Source of the DNA: a bacterium
GTDB taxonomy: Bacteria; Auribacterota; UBA3054
DNA length: 64,000 nucleotides
Direction: 5' to 3'
Assembly (NCBI GenBank): GCA_017557885.1
Contig: JAFYXV010000003.1
Span: 134,902-198,901, forward strand
Shown: positions 25,174 through 33,738 of the stretch, one piece after another
How positions within the stretch are numbered: the first letter of the stretch is position 1
Layout: every line of letters starts with the position of its first letter
Notes under the pieces: generated by a model
Seen by the model: the letters and a program-made list of their open reading frames with translations, nothing else
Databases searched by the model: none
What the model was told of the DNA's origin: nothing
Position numbers and translations under genes: made by a program

Positions 25174-25873
25174 AATCCTCTTCGATTCCCCATTCGTTGA
25201 GGCCTTTCTTTTTCTCAGCCTCTTCAAATTCCTCGTAGGCCATCTCCTCCTCCACCAGTTTCCTGATCTCCTCGCTCTGGGGATCCTCCAGCTCGTGGTC
25301 GCCGCTGTCATCGTAATAGGGATCCTTGTAGGATTGCTCCTTTTTGGCCGCGCCGGCCTTCTTCGCTTTGTTGATCTTTTCGTTGTAAGGAACGTTCACT
25401 TCTTTCAGGATCCCCTCGTCCATCCTGTTCTTGGCTTCAAAACTGGCTATCTTGTCCGCGTCCTCGTTTTCCGGCACCCTGGAATGTCCCGGCACCTGCA
25501 GGAAGGACAGTTTGGGAAACTCTTTGATGTATTCCCGCAGCTCCTCCACCAGTTCCTGGTTGCTCTTGGCCTGCCAGTTCTTGCTGAGAAGCCCGATTAC
25601 ATAGCTGCTGTCGGAGCAAATGACCACGGGTTTGTTTTTATCCTTTATTGCCGAAAGGCCGTAGCGCACCGCATACAATTCGGCGATGTTGTTTGTCACA
25701 TGGTCGCCAAGATAGATGCCGAAATTTTTCCGGTATCCGTTGTAAATAAGGACAATCCCGCACCCACCGGGTCCGGGATTGCCTTTGCAGGCGCCGTCGC
25801 AGTACAGATAGATGACGTTCCTGTAATGCGTGACGGGCTGCGGTTTTTTTGAGGGAGAAAAACCGCCGGTCAT
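25172..25873 (-). CDS. Ribonuclease HI family protein with C-terminal extension
   Basis: The 233-residue protein cuts RNA in RNA-DNA hybrids. The type 1 RNase H core spans residues 18-150: YCDGACKGNPGPGGCG gives the first Asp, NNIAELYAVRYGL the Glu, CSDSSYV the second Asp and VPGHSRVPENEDADKIA the His loop and last Asp, so the active site is complete. About 80 charged residues follow the core (rich in Lys, then Glu), which is longer than normal RNase HI and of unknown role. It is the last gene of the EF-G-like/hldA/yebC unit and its ATG overlaps the yebC stop codon by 4 bp. Confidence 0.9.
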   Translation of the reverse strand: MTGGFSPSKKPQPVTHYRNVIYLYCDGACKGNPGPGGCGIVLIYNGYRKNFGIYLGDHVTNNIAELYAVRYGLSAIKDKNKPVVICSDSSYVIGLLSKNWQAKSNQELVEELREYIKEFPKLSFLQVPGHSRVPENEDADKIASFEAKNRMDEGILKEVNVPYNEKINKAKKAGAAKKEQSYKDPYYDDSGDHELEDPQSEEIRKLVEEEMAYEEFEEAEKKKGLNEWGIEED

Positions 25874-26625
25874 TCTTCCGAGGCCTGCTCCATGACGGAA
25901 TCGTCCATGTCGAAGTTGGCGTAAACGTTCTGCACGTCGTCTAATTCGTCCAGAGCGTCGATCAGCGTAAGAACCTGCTTGGCGATCTTCACGTCGTCCA
26001 CCTTGACAGTGCTGGCGGGGATCTGGGCGAGGTTGGCTTCAATGTAGTCGATCTTGGCGTCTTCCAGGGCCTTCTTGACAGCCTCGAATTCGGAGATGCC
26101 GCAGATGATCTCGAAGTTCTCTTCGTCGCTAGTCAGATCTTCCGCGCCGGCGTCCGAGACAAGAAGGAAAAGATCGTCTTCGGTGGCTTTTTCGCGGGGC
26201 ACCCTGATGACGCCTTTCTTGTTGAACTGCCAGGCCACAGCGCCGTTGTTGGCCAAGGAACCGTTGCGTTTGTCCAGAGTCGTTCTGACTTCCGCGGCCG
26301 CGCGGTTGCGGTTGTCGGTCAGCACTTCGATGATGAGGCCCACGCCGCCCGGCGCGTAACCTTCGTAGATGATCTCCTCATAGCTGACGCCAGGAAGTTC
26401 GCCGGTGCCTTTCTTGATAGCGCGGGTAACGTTGTCCTGGGGCATGTTGACGGCTTTGGCCGCCAGAATGGCCGTTCTCAGCCTGGGGTTCATGTTGGGA
26501 TCGCCGCCGCCGTCCTTGGCCGCGATGGTGATCTCTTTGGAGATCTTAGAGAAGGCTTTGCCGCGCTTGGCGTCGGCCGCCGCTTTTTTATGCTTAATGC
26601 TTGACCACTTATTATGTCCACTCAT
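25870..26625 (-). CDS. yebC: YebC/PmpR-family (TACO1-like) protein
   Basis: The 251-residue protein has the family start MSGHNKWSSIKHKKAAADAK and the segments AKAVNMPQDNVTRAIKKGTG and YEEIIYEGYAPGGVGLIIEV that define YebC. These proteins bind the ribosome and relieve stalling at proline runs, and some were first described as transcription regulators. CAGGAG lies about 9 bases upstream of the ATG. The gene sits between hldA and RNase H in a minus-strand unit led by an EF-G-like factor, so two translation-related proteins are expressed together. Confidence 0.96.
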   Translation of the reverse strand: MSGHNKWSSIKHKKAAADAKRGKAFSKISKEITIAAKDGGGDPNMNPRLRTAILAAKAVNMPQDNVTRAIKKGTGELPGVSYEEIIYEGYAPGGVGLIIEVLTDNRNRAAAEVRTTLDKRNGSLANNGAVAWQFNKKGVIRVPREKATEDDLFLLVSDAGAEDLTSDEENFEIICGISEFEAVKKALEDAKIDYIEANLAQIPASTVKVDDVKIAKQVLTLIDALDELDDVQNVYANFDMDDSVMEQASEE

Positions 26626-26654
26626 TTTTATATCTCCTGATTGTGGATTTTTAA

Positions 26655-27629
26655 TTAATTTTCCATGCTGGGCAGATTCTGCCGAAGTTCTTCTATGGTT
26701 GTGCTTGCGGTGCCGCTCTTGCCCACCACGATGCCGCCGGCGACGTTGGCAAGTTTGCAGGCGTCCCAGGGGGAAGCCCCGGCCGCGAGAGCCGCTCCCA
26801 GCACCGCCACGACGGTGTCGCCGGCGCCGGAAACGTCGAAAACGCCTCTCAGAGTCGCCGCCTTGGCCCTCTTTACGGAGCCAGAACGCTCGCAGAGGGC
26901 TATTCCGTGCTCGCTAAGGGTGATGACAAGGCTTTCGATGCTATGGCGCTTAAAAAAGGCCTGAGCAATCTGATCGAGCTCCTCCACCGGGGATCCCTTG
27001 GGCGTGTAGCCGGAAAGGATCAGCGCCTCCTCAAGGTTCGGAGTGGCGAAAGTTCCGCTGTAAGGATCCTTGCAATAACGGTTGGGATCCACCAGAAGCG
27101 GTTTGCCGGTGGCAGAAAGCGTTTCGTTAAGCGCTTTGTCGCACAATCCTTTGTTGTAATCCTGAAGGATCAGCACATCGCAGGTGGAGGATAGTTCCTT
27201 CGCGGTATTATAAAGTTTTTCATGGACATTATCCTCGTTTTTTATGATGCCGTCCCAGTCCACTCTCACGACGTGCTGGGATCTGGCGATTATCCTAACT
27301 TTTCTGGTGGTATGTATCTCCTTGCTCACGATGAGCCCGGAGCAGTCCACGCCTGATCTCGTCAGCAGGTCCTTCAAGTGAGAGCCGTCCGCGTCGTTGC
27401 CGATGGCGCCGACCATCACGGGCACGGCGCCCAGCGAGGCCAGGTTCATGGCCACGTTGGCGGCTGCTCCCGGCATGTCGCTTTCAGAGGTTACTCTGAC
27501 CACAGGGACCGGAGCCTCGGGAGAGATCCTGTTGACCTCTCCCCTGACGAAGTGATCCAGCATGACGTCCCCAACTACCAGGACGCGGCGGCCCGCCATG
27601 CCTTCCAGAATGTTCTGGAAATTATTCAT
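26655..27629 (-). CDS. hldA: D-glycero-beta-D-manno-heptose-7-phosphate kinase (RfaE1/HldA)
   Basis: The 324-residue PfkB/ribokinase-family protein phosphorylates D-glycero-D-manno-heptose 7-phosphate at O1 during ADP-heptose synthesis for LPS. VVGDVMLDHFVRGEVNRISP followed by EAPVPVV is diagnostic for RfaE domain I, GAAANVAMNLASLG binds substrate, and GVFDVSGAGDTVVAVLGAAL is PfkB signature 2 with the catalytic Asp. The nucleotidyltransferase domain (HldE domain II/HldC) is absent, so it must be encoded elsewhere. The ATG overlaps the end of the EF-G-like gene by 8 bp. It pairs functionally with the heptosyltransferase at the left edge. Confidence 0.93.
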   Translation of the reverse strand: MNNFQNILEGMAGRRVLVVGDVMLDHFVRGEVNRISPEAPVPVVRVTSESDMPGAAANVAMNLASLGAVPVMVGAIGNDADGSHLKDLLTRSGVDCSGLIVSKEIHTTRKVRIIARSQHVVRVDWDGIIKNEDNVHEKLYNTAKELSSTCDVLILQDYNKGLCDKALNETLSATGKPLLVDPNRYCKDPYSGTFATPNLEEALILSGYTPKGSPVEELDQIAQAFFKRHSIESLVITLSEHGIALCERSGSVKRAKAATLRGVFDVSGAGDTVVAVLGAALAAGASPWDACKLANVAGGIVVGKSGTASTTIEELRQNLPSMEN

Positions 27630-29643
27630 CCTCTTTCTTCTTGGTGGCTTCGTAAGCAGACTTGATCTGCTGGGCGATGTTGGGCGGAACTTCGCTGTAG
27701 TGCGAGAATTCCATGGAATAGGTGCCGGAGCCGCCGGTGATGGAGCGCAGTTCCGAGCAGAAGCGGAACATTTCCGCCTGCGGGACCTGGCACTTGATGA
27801 CCTGGAAGTTGCCGTCCATATCCATGCCCATGATCTGGCCGCGCTTACTGTTGATGTTGCCGTTGATGTCGCCCATGAATTCCGAGGGGCAGGCGATGGT
27901 GACGTTCATGATAGGCTCCAGGAGAATGGGGTCCGCTTTCTTGATGGCTTCACTAAAAGCCATGCGGCCGGCGATCTGGAAGGCGATATCCTTGGAGTCC
28001 ACCGGATGCTCTTTGCCGTCGTAGAGTTCAACGATAACGTCCACCACGCGGCAGCCGGCGATCACGCCTTCCGACATGCGGGACTGGATGCCTTTGTCAA
28101 CGGAGGGAATGAAGGAGCCGCTGATGACGCCGCCCACGATCATATCCTTGAATTCATAGCCCTTGTCCCTTTCATTGGGTTTCAAACGGATAGCGACTTC
28201 GCCGAACTGGCCGGCGCCGCCGGACTGCTTTTTATGACGGTATCTGACGTCCGCGGTGCCGCGGATGGTTTCATGATAAGCGACCTTCGGAGTGGCGGTC
28301 TTGACCTCGGCTCTGAACTTGTCCTTGAGCCAGCGGAAGGAGACGTCAAGATGCACGTCGCCCATGCCGGAAACGAGAAGTTCGTGAGTTTCCTGGGGAC
28401 GGTCCACATGGATCGTGGGATCCTCTTCCACCAGTCTGTTCAGGCCTTCGGAGATCCTCTCCTCGTCGCCCTGCTTGGCGGCGGTGACCGCCACGGTCAT
28501 GACGGGGTTCGGGAATTCGATCGGCGGGAAATCGACTTTCACGGCGCCCAGGGTGTCGTTCAGCTTGGTTTTTTTCAATTTGGAGACGGCCACGATCTCG
28601 CCGGGAAGGGCGGCGTCAACACTAATGCGCTCCTTGCCCTGCATGATCATCAGATCGCCGAAGCGTTCCTTCTGACCGCTAGTCTGGTTCTGCACTTCCG
28701 TGCCGGAAGAGATCTTGCCCTGATAGACGCGCATGAAGGTGATCTGGCCGATGGAGGAATCCGTCACGGTCTTGAAGACGTAGGCGCAGGCCGGGGCGTT
28801 GGGATCGGGCTTCAGTTCCGTGTCGCCGACTTTCTTCACGCCTTTGTCCGCGGGGCTGGGCAGATAGTTCAGAATGGCGTCGATGACTTCCTGGACGCCC
28901 TGGAGGCCGGTGGCGGAGGTGACCAGCACCGGGCAGATCTTGCCCTCTGCCATGCCTTTTTTGAAGCCGTCAGCCACTTCCTCGTCGGAAAGCGTTTCTT
29001 CGTCCAGATATTTCATGGCCAGGTCGTCGTCCGTCTCGGCTACGGCTTCCACAAGCTTTGTCTTCATCGATTTGAAAAGAGCCTGATCAGCGGCGCCCGG
29101 ATCGGAGCCGAAAAGCGACACAACGCCTTTGAAGCCGGCTTCCATGCCCACGGGGATGACGATGGGGCAGCACTTGTTGCCGAAATCTTTCACGAGGGCA
29201 GCCAAAGTTTCTTCGAATTTCGCGCCTTCCTTGTCAGCTTTGTTGATGACGAACATTTTCGGAAGGCCGTACTTGTCGATGATCTTGACGTTCTGGATGG
29301 CGCCAACTTCCACGCCCTTGGTGGCGTCCACGACCACGATGGCGCTGTCGGCGACCGCGGCGTTGGCGACCACCTGGCCCACGAAGTCGGTGTAGCCCGG
29401 CATGTCGCCTATGAAGACGTTGTAGCCGTTGGTGGTGAAATAAAGGTTGCTGCCGTGGATGCTGACGCCTCTTTCCTGCTCTTCGGGCGTGCAGTCTGAA
29501 ACTGTGTTCTTATCGAGGATCGTCCCTAATCTCTGGGTCATACCCGTTTTGTTTAACATGGCTTCCACAAGGCTGGTCTTGCCGGAAGCGGCGTGGCCGA
29601 CCACAATGACATTCCTGATCTTCTCTACCGGGACGTTTTTCAT
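27622..29643 (-). CDS. Elongation factor G-like translational GTPase (EF-G2 type)
   Basis: The 673-residue protein is a full-length EF-G relative. The G domain has G1 GHAASGKTSL, G3 DMPGYTDFVGQV and G4 NKADKE; canonical EF-G carries AHIDAGKTTT and DTPGHVDF instead, so this is the EF-G2 paralogue rather than the main factor. Domains II-V follow: CAYVFKTVTDSSIGQITFMR, KSGGAGQFGEVAI-like domain IV and EPIMNVTIACPSEFMGDING. EF-G2 proteins bind ribosomes and GTP, but their role is not settled. It is the first gene of a unit with hldA, yebC and RNase H, behind a strong promoter. Confidence 0.93.
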   Translation of the reverse strand: MKNVPVEKIRNVIVVGHAASGKTSLVEAMLNKTGMTQRLGTILDKNTVSDCTPEEQERGVSIHGSNLYFTTNGYNVFIGDMPGYTDFVGQVVANAAVADSAIVVVDATKGVEVGAIQNVKIIDKYGLPKMFVINKADKEGAKFEETLAALVKDFGNKCCPIVIPVGMEAGFKGVVSLFGSDPGAADQALFKSMKTKLVEAVAETDDDLAMKYLDEETLSDEEVADGFKKGMAEGKICPVLVTSATGLQGVQEVIDAILNYLPSPADKGVKKVGDTELKPDPNAPACAYVFKTVTDSSIGQITFMRVYQGKISSGTEVQNQTSGQKERFGDLMIMQGKERISVDAALPGEIVAVSKLKKTKLNDTLGAVKVDFPPIEFPNPVMTVAVTAAKQGDEERISEGLNRLVEEDPTIHVDRPQETHELLVSGMGDVHLDVSFRWLKDKFRAEVKTATPKVAYHETIRGTADVRYRHKKQSGGAGQFGEVAIRLKPNERDKGYEFKDMIVGGVISGSFIPSVDKGIQSRMSEGVIAGCRVVDVIVELYDGKEHPVDSKDIAFQIAGRMAFSEAIKKADPILLEPIMNVTIACPSEFMGDINGNINSKRGQIMGMDMDGNFQVIKCQVPQAEMFRFCSELRSITGGSGTYSMEFSHYSEVPPNIAQQIKSAYEATKKKEDE

Positions 29644-29738
29644 AATTTTTCTTTGATTGGTTTGGGATTAAAAAAATTCCGGAGGGCATTTTCCGCCTCC
29701 TATGAAACGTAAATGCTCTCTTTTTTTATGATTATAGA

Positions 29739-29767
29739 ATTATACAAAAAGGGCATTTTCATGACAA
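29739..29767 (-). promoter_or_regulatory. Promoter of the EF-G-like/hldA/yebC/RNase H unit
   Basis: On the minus strand TTGTCA (29767-29762) is followed after 17 bases by TATAAT (29744-29739). A second TATAAT lies at 29736-29731. The leader to ATG 29643 is about 90 bases. This is the best -35/-10 match in the window. Confidence 0.75.
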
Positions 29768-29768
29768 G

Positions 29769-29795
29769 GGGGCGTTAATTTTCCGCCGACGCCCC
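29769..29795. other. GC-rich hairpin between ung and the EF-G-like promoter
   Basis: GGGGCGT (29769-29775) pairs with ACGCCCC (29789-29795) around a 13-base loop. It lies just upstream of the -35 box at 29762-29767 and 64 bases past the ung stop codon. It lacks a T-run, so it is a weak terminator candidate for ung at best. Confidence 0.35.
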
Positions 29796-29859
29796 TATAG
29801 AAAAGAAAAAGAGCCCGTGCAAATGCCGTTAAAAACGATATCAGTCAATAAAATAAAAA

Positions 29860-30516
29860 TCAGCACCAGATGATCGGCGCCTTGCCGACTGAGACGAGAA
29901 ATTCGTTGGCGAGTTTGAAATGACCGCAGCCCAGGAATTTTCTTGCGGAGAGCGGGCTTGGGTGCGCGGCTTCCAGGATGAGATTGTCTTTTGTTTCGAG
30001 TTCCGGGGCTAGTTTTCTGGCGTGATTGCCCCAGAGGAAGAAGACTATTTTGCCTTGCCGGCTTATTTTTTTGAGAAGCGGGAAAGTTATGTTTTGCCAG
30101 CCTATTGATGAATGGCTGGCGGCCTCGCCTTCCCTTACGGTGAGGCTGGCGTTTAAAAGCAGCACGCCCTGTTTGGCCCAGGGGATGAGGGAATTCCCGC
30201 TCAAAGTTTTCCCAAATTCCAGTTCCAGTTCTTTTTTTATGTTCCTGAGGGAGGGCGGCGTTTTGATCCCGTCGGGAACGGAAAAAGCGAGTCCCTCGGC
30301 CTGGCCTGCCTCGTGGTAAGGATCCTGGCCGAGAATGACGGCTTTGGTCTCTTCGGGCGGAAAAAAAGAAAGGGCGCGGTAGGTGTGCTCTTCTTTGGGA
30401 AAAACAACATACCGCGCCCTCTCCCCCATTAGGAAAGCGTTTATCGGAGCAAGGGATCCTTCCTCGACAAAGCTTTTCCAGGATTCGGGGATAGCGTTCA
30501 CTTTACTTTTCTTCAA
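29860..30516 (-). CDS. ung: Uracil-DNA glycosylase, family 1
   Basis: The 218-residue protein removes uracil from DNA as the first step of base excision repair. The water-activating loop ILGQDPYHEAGQAEGLAFSV (catalytic Asp), the Pro-rich KTPPSLRNIKKELE, the uracil-binding WAKQGVLLLNASLTV and the Leu-loop AAHPSPLSARKF with the conserved His are all present, and the length is normal. Its first 14 bases overlap the end of nagB, so it is cotranscribed with amino-sugar genes to which it has no known functional link. Confidence 0.96.
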   Translation of the reverse strand: MKKSKVNAIPESWKSFVEEGSLAPINAFLMGERARYVVFPKEEHTYRALSFFPPEETKAVILGQDPYHEAGQAEGLAFSVPDGIKTPPSLRNIKKELELEFGKTLSGNSLIPWAKQGVLLLNASLTVREGEAASHSSIGWQNITFPLLKKISRQGKIVFFLWGNHARKLAPELETKDNLILEAAHPSPLSARKFLGCGHFKLANEFLVSVGKAPIIWC

Positions 30517-31300
30517 GGATGGCTTTCATATCCGGATCGTTTTCCATCACCCAGCGATAGTGCGCCTGGCGCTGCAGCTTGGCGGCGGCGGCTTCGTCGG
30601 CGATGATGGTGGCGTGCTGATGGAACTGCAGCGCGGAGGAGCTGATCATGGAGGTCACGGGGCCTTCCACAGCCTTGGCCAGGATCTCGGCCTTGCTGGA
30701 GCCGGTGGCCAGAAGCAGGCAGGCCTTGGCGTCCAGAACGGTGCCGACGCCCATGGTGAGGGCGTGGGTCGGAACGTTCTTGGGATCGCCGCCGAACATT
30801 TCGCAGTTCTGTTCCAGCGTTTCCGCGGAAAGCACGACCTTCCTGGTGCGGGAGCTCAAGGGAGACAAGGGCTCGTTGAAGCCGATGTGGCCGTCCACGC
30901 CGATGCCGAGGAGCTGAAGATCCACGCCGCCGGCTTCCTTCATGGCCTTCTCATAATTGGCGCATTCTTCCACCGGACATTTGGCCGTGCCGCAGGGAAC
31001 GTGGGTGTTGGCCTTGTCGATGTCGATATGGTCGAAGAGATGATAGTTCATGTAGTAGCGGTAACTGTTGACGTCGGTGCCGGGCAGTCCCCAGTATTCG
31101 TCCAGGTTAAAAGACGAGCAGCCTTTGAAAGAAATGCCTTTCTCCTTGGCTCTCTGGGCCAGGCAGGCGTAAACTCTTTCCATGGTGCGGCCGGTGGCAA
31201 GGCCCAGGACCGCGTTGGGTTTCGCTTTGACCAGGTCGGCGATTATCTTGGCGGTAAGCTGGCAGGCTTCTTCCGTTGTTTTGCAAATGATAACTTCCAT
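30503..31300 (-). CDS. nagB: Glucosamine-6-phosphate deaminase
   Basis: The 265-residue enzyme converts glucosamine 6-phosphate to fructose 6-phosphate and ammonia, the last specific step of amino-sugar breakdown. LGLATGRTMERVYACL is the phosphate-binding loop, SFNLDEYWGL and SYRYYMNYHLFDHI belong to the active site, and GIGVDGHIGFNEP holds the catalytic Asp-His pair of the family. AAGGAAC lies about 6 bases before the ATG. It follows the PIG-L deacetylase gene by 17 bp, so the deacetylation and deamination steps appear to be in one operon. Confidence 0.95.
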   Translation of the reverse strand: MEVIICKTTEEACQLTAKIIADLVKAKPNAVLGLATGRTMERVYACLAQRAKEKGISFKGCSSFNLDEYWGLPGTDVNSYRYYMNYHLFDHIDIDKANTHVPCGTAKCPVEECANYEKAMKEAGGVDLQLLGIGVDGHIGFNEPLSPLSSRTRKVVLSAETLEQNCEMFGGDPKNVPTHALTMGVGTVLDAKACLLLATGSSKAEILAKAVEGPVTSMISSSALQFHQHATIIADEAAAAKLQRQAHYRWVMENDPDMKAILEEK

Positions 31301-31317
31301 ATGTGTTCCTTAATGAT

Positions 31318-32169
31318 TTATTTTAAAAGCAGATCTTTCAGGGATTCTTTGCTGGAGAGCATGACGCCTTTTTCGTAGAAGGGCTTGAATTCGCCATTCT
31401 CGAACTTCGTGGCGTAGTAGATGGCCGCGAAGGTGAAATCGGGCACCGCGCCGCCCTGGCCGCCGACGATCTCGCCGCCGCGTCTCACGTTGTCGATCAT
31501 CCAGCCGGGAAGGCTGAGATGATAGGGATTGCGGCTGACCTCGCCGATATGGAAGGAGATGCCGGTCATCAGAGCGCCGACGTCTTCCGGCTGCAGTTCG
31601 CACATCAGGTTAGGCTTGTCCATGGCGCCCCAGAATTCCGTTTCCACGAAGGTGCACTTGTAGTTGAGCTGACGGACGGCGTCTTCCACCACGTAATGGG
31701 TGCCGATATGCGTGCCGTTCCAGTCGCCGGCATGGGGAACGCCGATGATGGCGGGCTGATATTTCTCGATGATGCCTTTGATGACGTCAACTTTCTTCTG
31801 CCACTCTTCCGGATTGGCTTCCCTTTCTTTCTTGGTCACGTGTTCGAGACCGACGCCGGGAACGGAAACTTCCAGACCGAAATTCATGTATTCGCAGGCG
31901 GTCTTCAGTTCCGCTTCGCGGCCCAGCTGGCGGGCTTTGTTGCTGCCTAAGGTGACGGCCACGTCGATGACGTTGCAGCCTTCTTTTCTCAAACGGAGAG
32001 CCCAGCCGCCGGAGATGCACTCGTCGTCCGGGTGCGGAGCGAACCACAAAACGGTGGGTCCGTCAGCGGGGGGCATGGGAAGTTTCTCGAAACCGCCGCA
32101 GGGGAAAGTCCGGCCTTCGGCGAACAATTTGGCGTATTTCTGCGCCAGGGTCACATAGGGGTTTTCCAT
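31318..32169 (-). CDS. PIG-L (LmbE-like) zinc deacetylase, probably acting on an N-acetylglucosamine derivative
   Basis: The 283-residue protein has the LmbE/PIG-L fold. WFAPHPDDECISGGWALRL contains the zinc ligands (PHPDDE), and HAGDWNGTHIGTHYVVEDAV contains the second His region. Members deacetylate GlcNAc in GPI precursors, mycothiol, bacillithiol or chitooligomers. Here the gene lies directly upstream of nagB and downstream of a ROK-like kinase, so the likely substrate is GlcNAc or GlcNAc-6-phosphate in a catabolic pathway, taking the place of NagA. There is no signal peptide. The substrate is an inference from context; the family and metal site are direct observations. Confidence 0.8.
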   Translation of the reverse strand: MENPYVTLAQKYAKLFAEGRTFPCGGFEKLPMPPADGPTVLWFAPHPDDECISGGWALRLRKEGCNVIDVAVTLGSNKARQLGREAELKTACEYMNFGLEVSVPGVGLEHVTKKEREANPEEWQKKVDVIKGIIEKYQPAIIGVPHAGDWNGTHIGTHYVVEDAVRQLNYKCTFVETEFWGAMDKPNLMCELQPEDVGALMTGISFHIGEVSRNPYHLSLPGWMIDNVRRGGEIVGGQGGAVPDFTFAAIYYATKFENGEFKPFYEKGVMLSSKESLKDLLLK

Positions 32170-32209
32170 GATGATTGCCTTAACGTTGGATTATATGTTT
32201 TTTGAATTT

Positions 32210-33628
32210 TTATTCCTGTCCGGGGACCACCGCCAAAGAGGCGGCCGCGATGGCCTGGCCGTGGCGTTTGTCGCGTTCGCTGGGAGTGTGGAAGGCGATC
32301 TTTTCAGCCAGTTCCGGGAACTCCGCCTTAAGAGTTTCCTTGGCCTTCTCCAAGATAATGGCGCCGCCTTCGCCGCTGGTCACGCGGCCCAGGCTCAGAA
32401 TGTGGCGGATGTCGTAGAAGGAGGCGTAGTGCGCCACGCCGTAGCCCATGAAGACGCCGATGGTGTTGTAGATGCTTCTGGCGCGCTTGTCCCCTTCCGC
32501 CATCAGCTGCTGGACGTATTTCAGTTTTTCGGGGAGCTTAAGATTCTCGTCGCACTCGATGCCGGCGGGCTTCAAAAGGCGGCCGACGCACTGCTGGGAG
32601 AAATACTGCACGCCGCAGCCGGCGTCGCCGGACCACTCGTCAGCGGGAGCGCCAACTCTAACGTCCACCGGAGCGAAGGCCAGCTCGTTGAGCCAAGTGG
32701 TTATGTTGCCCTGGGAAGTGCAGTAGCCCACCGCTTCGCTGGAGCCGAGGGCGATGCCCAAAACGGCGCCGTCCTTTAAAGAGATGGAGCCGGCCAGAGC
32801 CGTCACTTCGCCGTCGTTCACGACTTCGAAGGGAACCTTCCATTCGTCCTTAAGCCTGAGGAAGACGTCTTTCGCGGCCGCGACTTTCACAGGATCCTTG
32901 ACCGGGGCGTCCAAAACTCCTCTGAAGAGGGAGGCGACCTTAACTCTGTTGTCAACGTAAACGCCCGCCGCGCTGCCGCCGATGGCGTCCACTCTCGGGA
33001 GCTTCGCCTTGGCGGAATTCAGCATGGCCATAAATTCGGAATGGTGCCATTCGGGATCGCTCTGCTTCACAGGATCCCAGACCACCTCTTCGCTGAAGAC
33101 CACTTCGCCGTCGATGACCGCCGCGACTTTGCGGTCGCTGGCGCCCAGGTCGAATCCGATGCGGCAGCCCTTGAAATGGCGGCCCAGGGGAGCGGTGCTC
33201 TCTTTGGGGGCCGGAAGCTTACTTGGATCGGATACGCTCAATACTTCGAAGGGCCTTTCATAAATGCGTCCGCCCATGATCTCGGCGTCGAAACGTCCCA
33301 CTTCCGTGTCGGTGTAGTGCTTGGAAAGAGCGTCGGCCAGATATTTGGGACCGCAAAGCGTGATGCGGAAGCCGCCTCGGGACCAGAGCAGGAACTTGAC
33401 CAGCCTTTCGATGAAAGAGGGATTGTATGAAGCGTAAGCGCTGTTCTCGGGGAAGACCACCGTCTCATAATGGAAGACCGAACCGTTGGCCTGCTCCAAA
33501 GCGATGACGACCGGTACGCCGCCTTCCGCCTTAGCGGCGCTGACGAAATTTCTGACGAAGATTGAGGAGGGGGAAAACTGGGGATCCAGTTCCGGAACGA
33601 TCCTGCCGCCGAAAAGAGAAGTGCTCAT
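32210..33628 (-). CDS. ROK-like sugar kinase / actin-fold ATPase with extra N-terminal domain
   Basis: The 472-residue protein has about 150 residues of unrecognised sequence before an actin-like core beginning GCRIGFDLGASDRKVAAVID, the phosphate-1 loop. VVNDGEVTALAG provides the catalytic Asp region, and LGIALGSSEAVGYC the phosphate-2 loop. The ROK zinc motif (usually CGCGxxGCLE) is changed to SGDAGCGVQYFSQQC, so it is a divergent member. In this operon it could phosphorylate GlcNAc or glucosamine, but a regulatory role is possible. AAGGA lies 7 bases before the ATG, and two -10 boxes of the shared type lie upstream. Confidence 0.6.
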   Translation of the reverse strand: MSTSLFGGRIVPELDPQFSPSSIFVRNFVSAAKAEGGVPVVIALEQANGSVFHYETVVFPENSAYASYNPSFIERLVKFLLWSRGGFRITLCGPKYLADALSKHYTDTEVGRFDAEIMGGRIYERPFEVLSVSDPSKLPAPKESTAPLGRHFKGCRIGFDLGASDRKVAAVIDGEVVFSEEVVWDPVKQSDPEWHHSEFMAMLNSAKAKLPRVDAIGGSAAGVYVDNRVKVASLFRGVLDAPVKDPVKVAAAKDVFLRLKDEWKVPFEVVNDGEVTALAGSISLKDGAVLGIALGSSEAVGYCTSQGNITTWLNELAFAPVDVRVGAPADEWSGDAGCGVQYFSQQCVGRLLKPAGIECDENLKLPEKLKYVQQLMAEGDKRARSIYNTIGVFMGYGVAHYASFYDIRHILSLGRVTSGEGGAIILEKAKETLKAEFPELAEKIAFHTPSERDKRHGQAIAAASLAVVPGQE

Positions 33629-33681
33629 TATTTATCCTTAGCTGTTTTAATTTTAAAGATTTTCTTGTTTTTTTGCCGCAA

Positions 33682-33712
33682 ATTATCAGCAAAAGAAACT
33701 TTTAATATTTTA
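33682..33712 (-). promoter_or_regulatory. Promoter region of the amino-sugar operon (two -10 candidates)
   Basis: Minus-strand TTTTGCTGATAAT (-10 at 33687-33682) and TGTGATAAAATAT (-10 at 33712-33707) both resemble the window's common extended -10 box. They lie about 55 and 80 bases upstream of the kinase ATG. Confidence 0.45.
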
Positions 33713-33738
33713 TCACAATAAAAGTCTATATTCAACGA

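Noticed and set aside
27562-29499. Plus-strand open frame of 645 codons
   Set aside because: Antisense to the EF-G-like gene, which has complete GTPase motifs.
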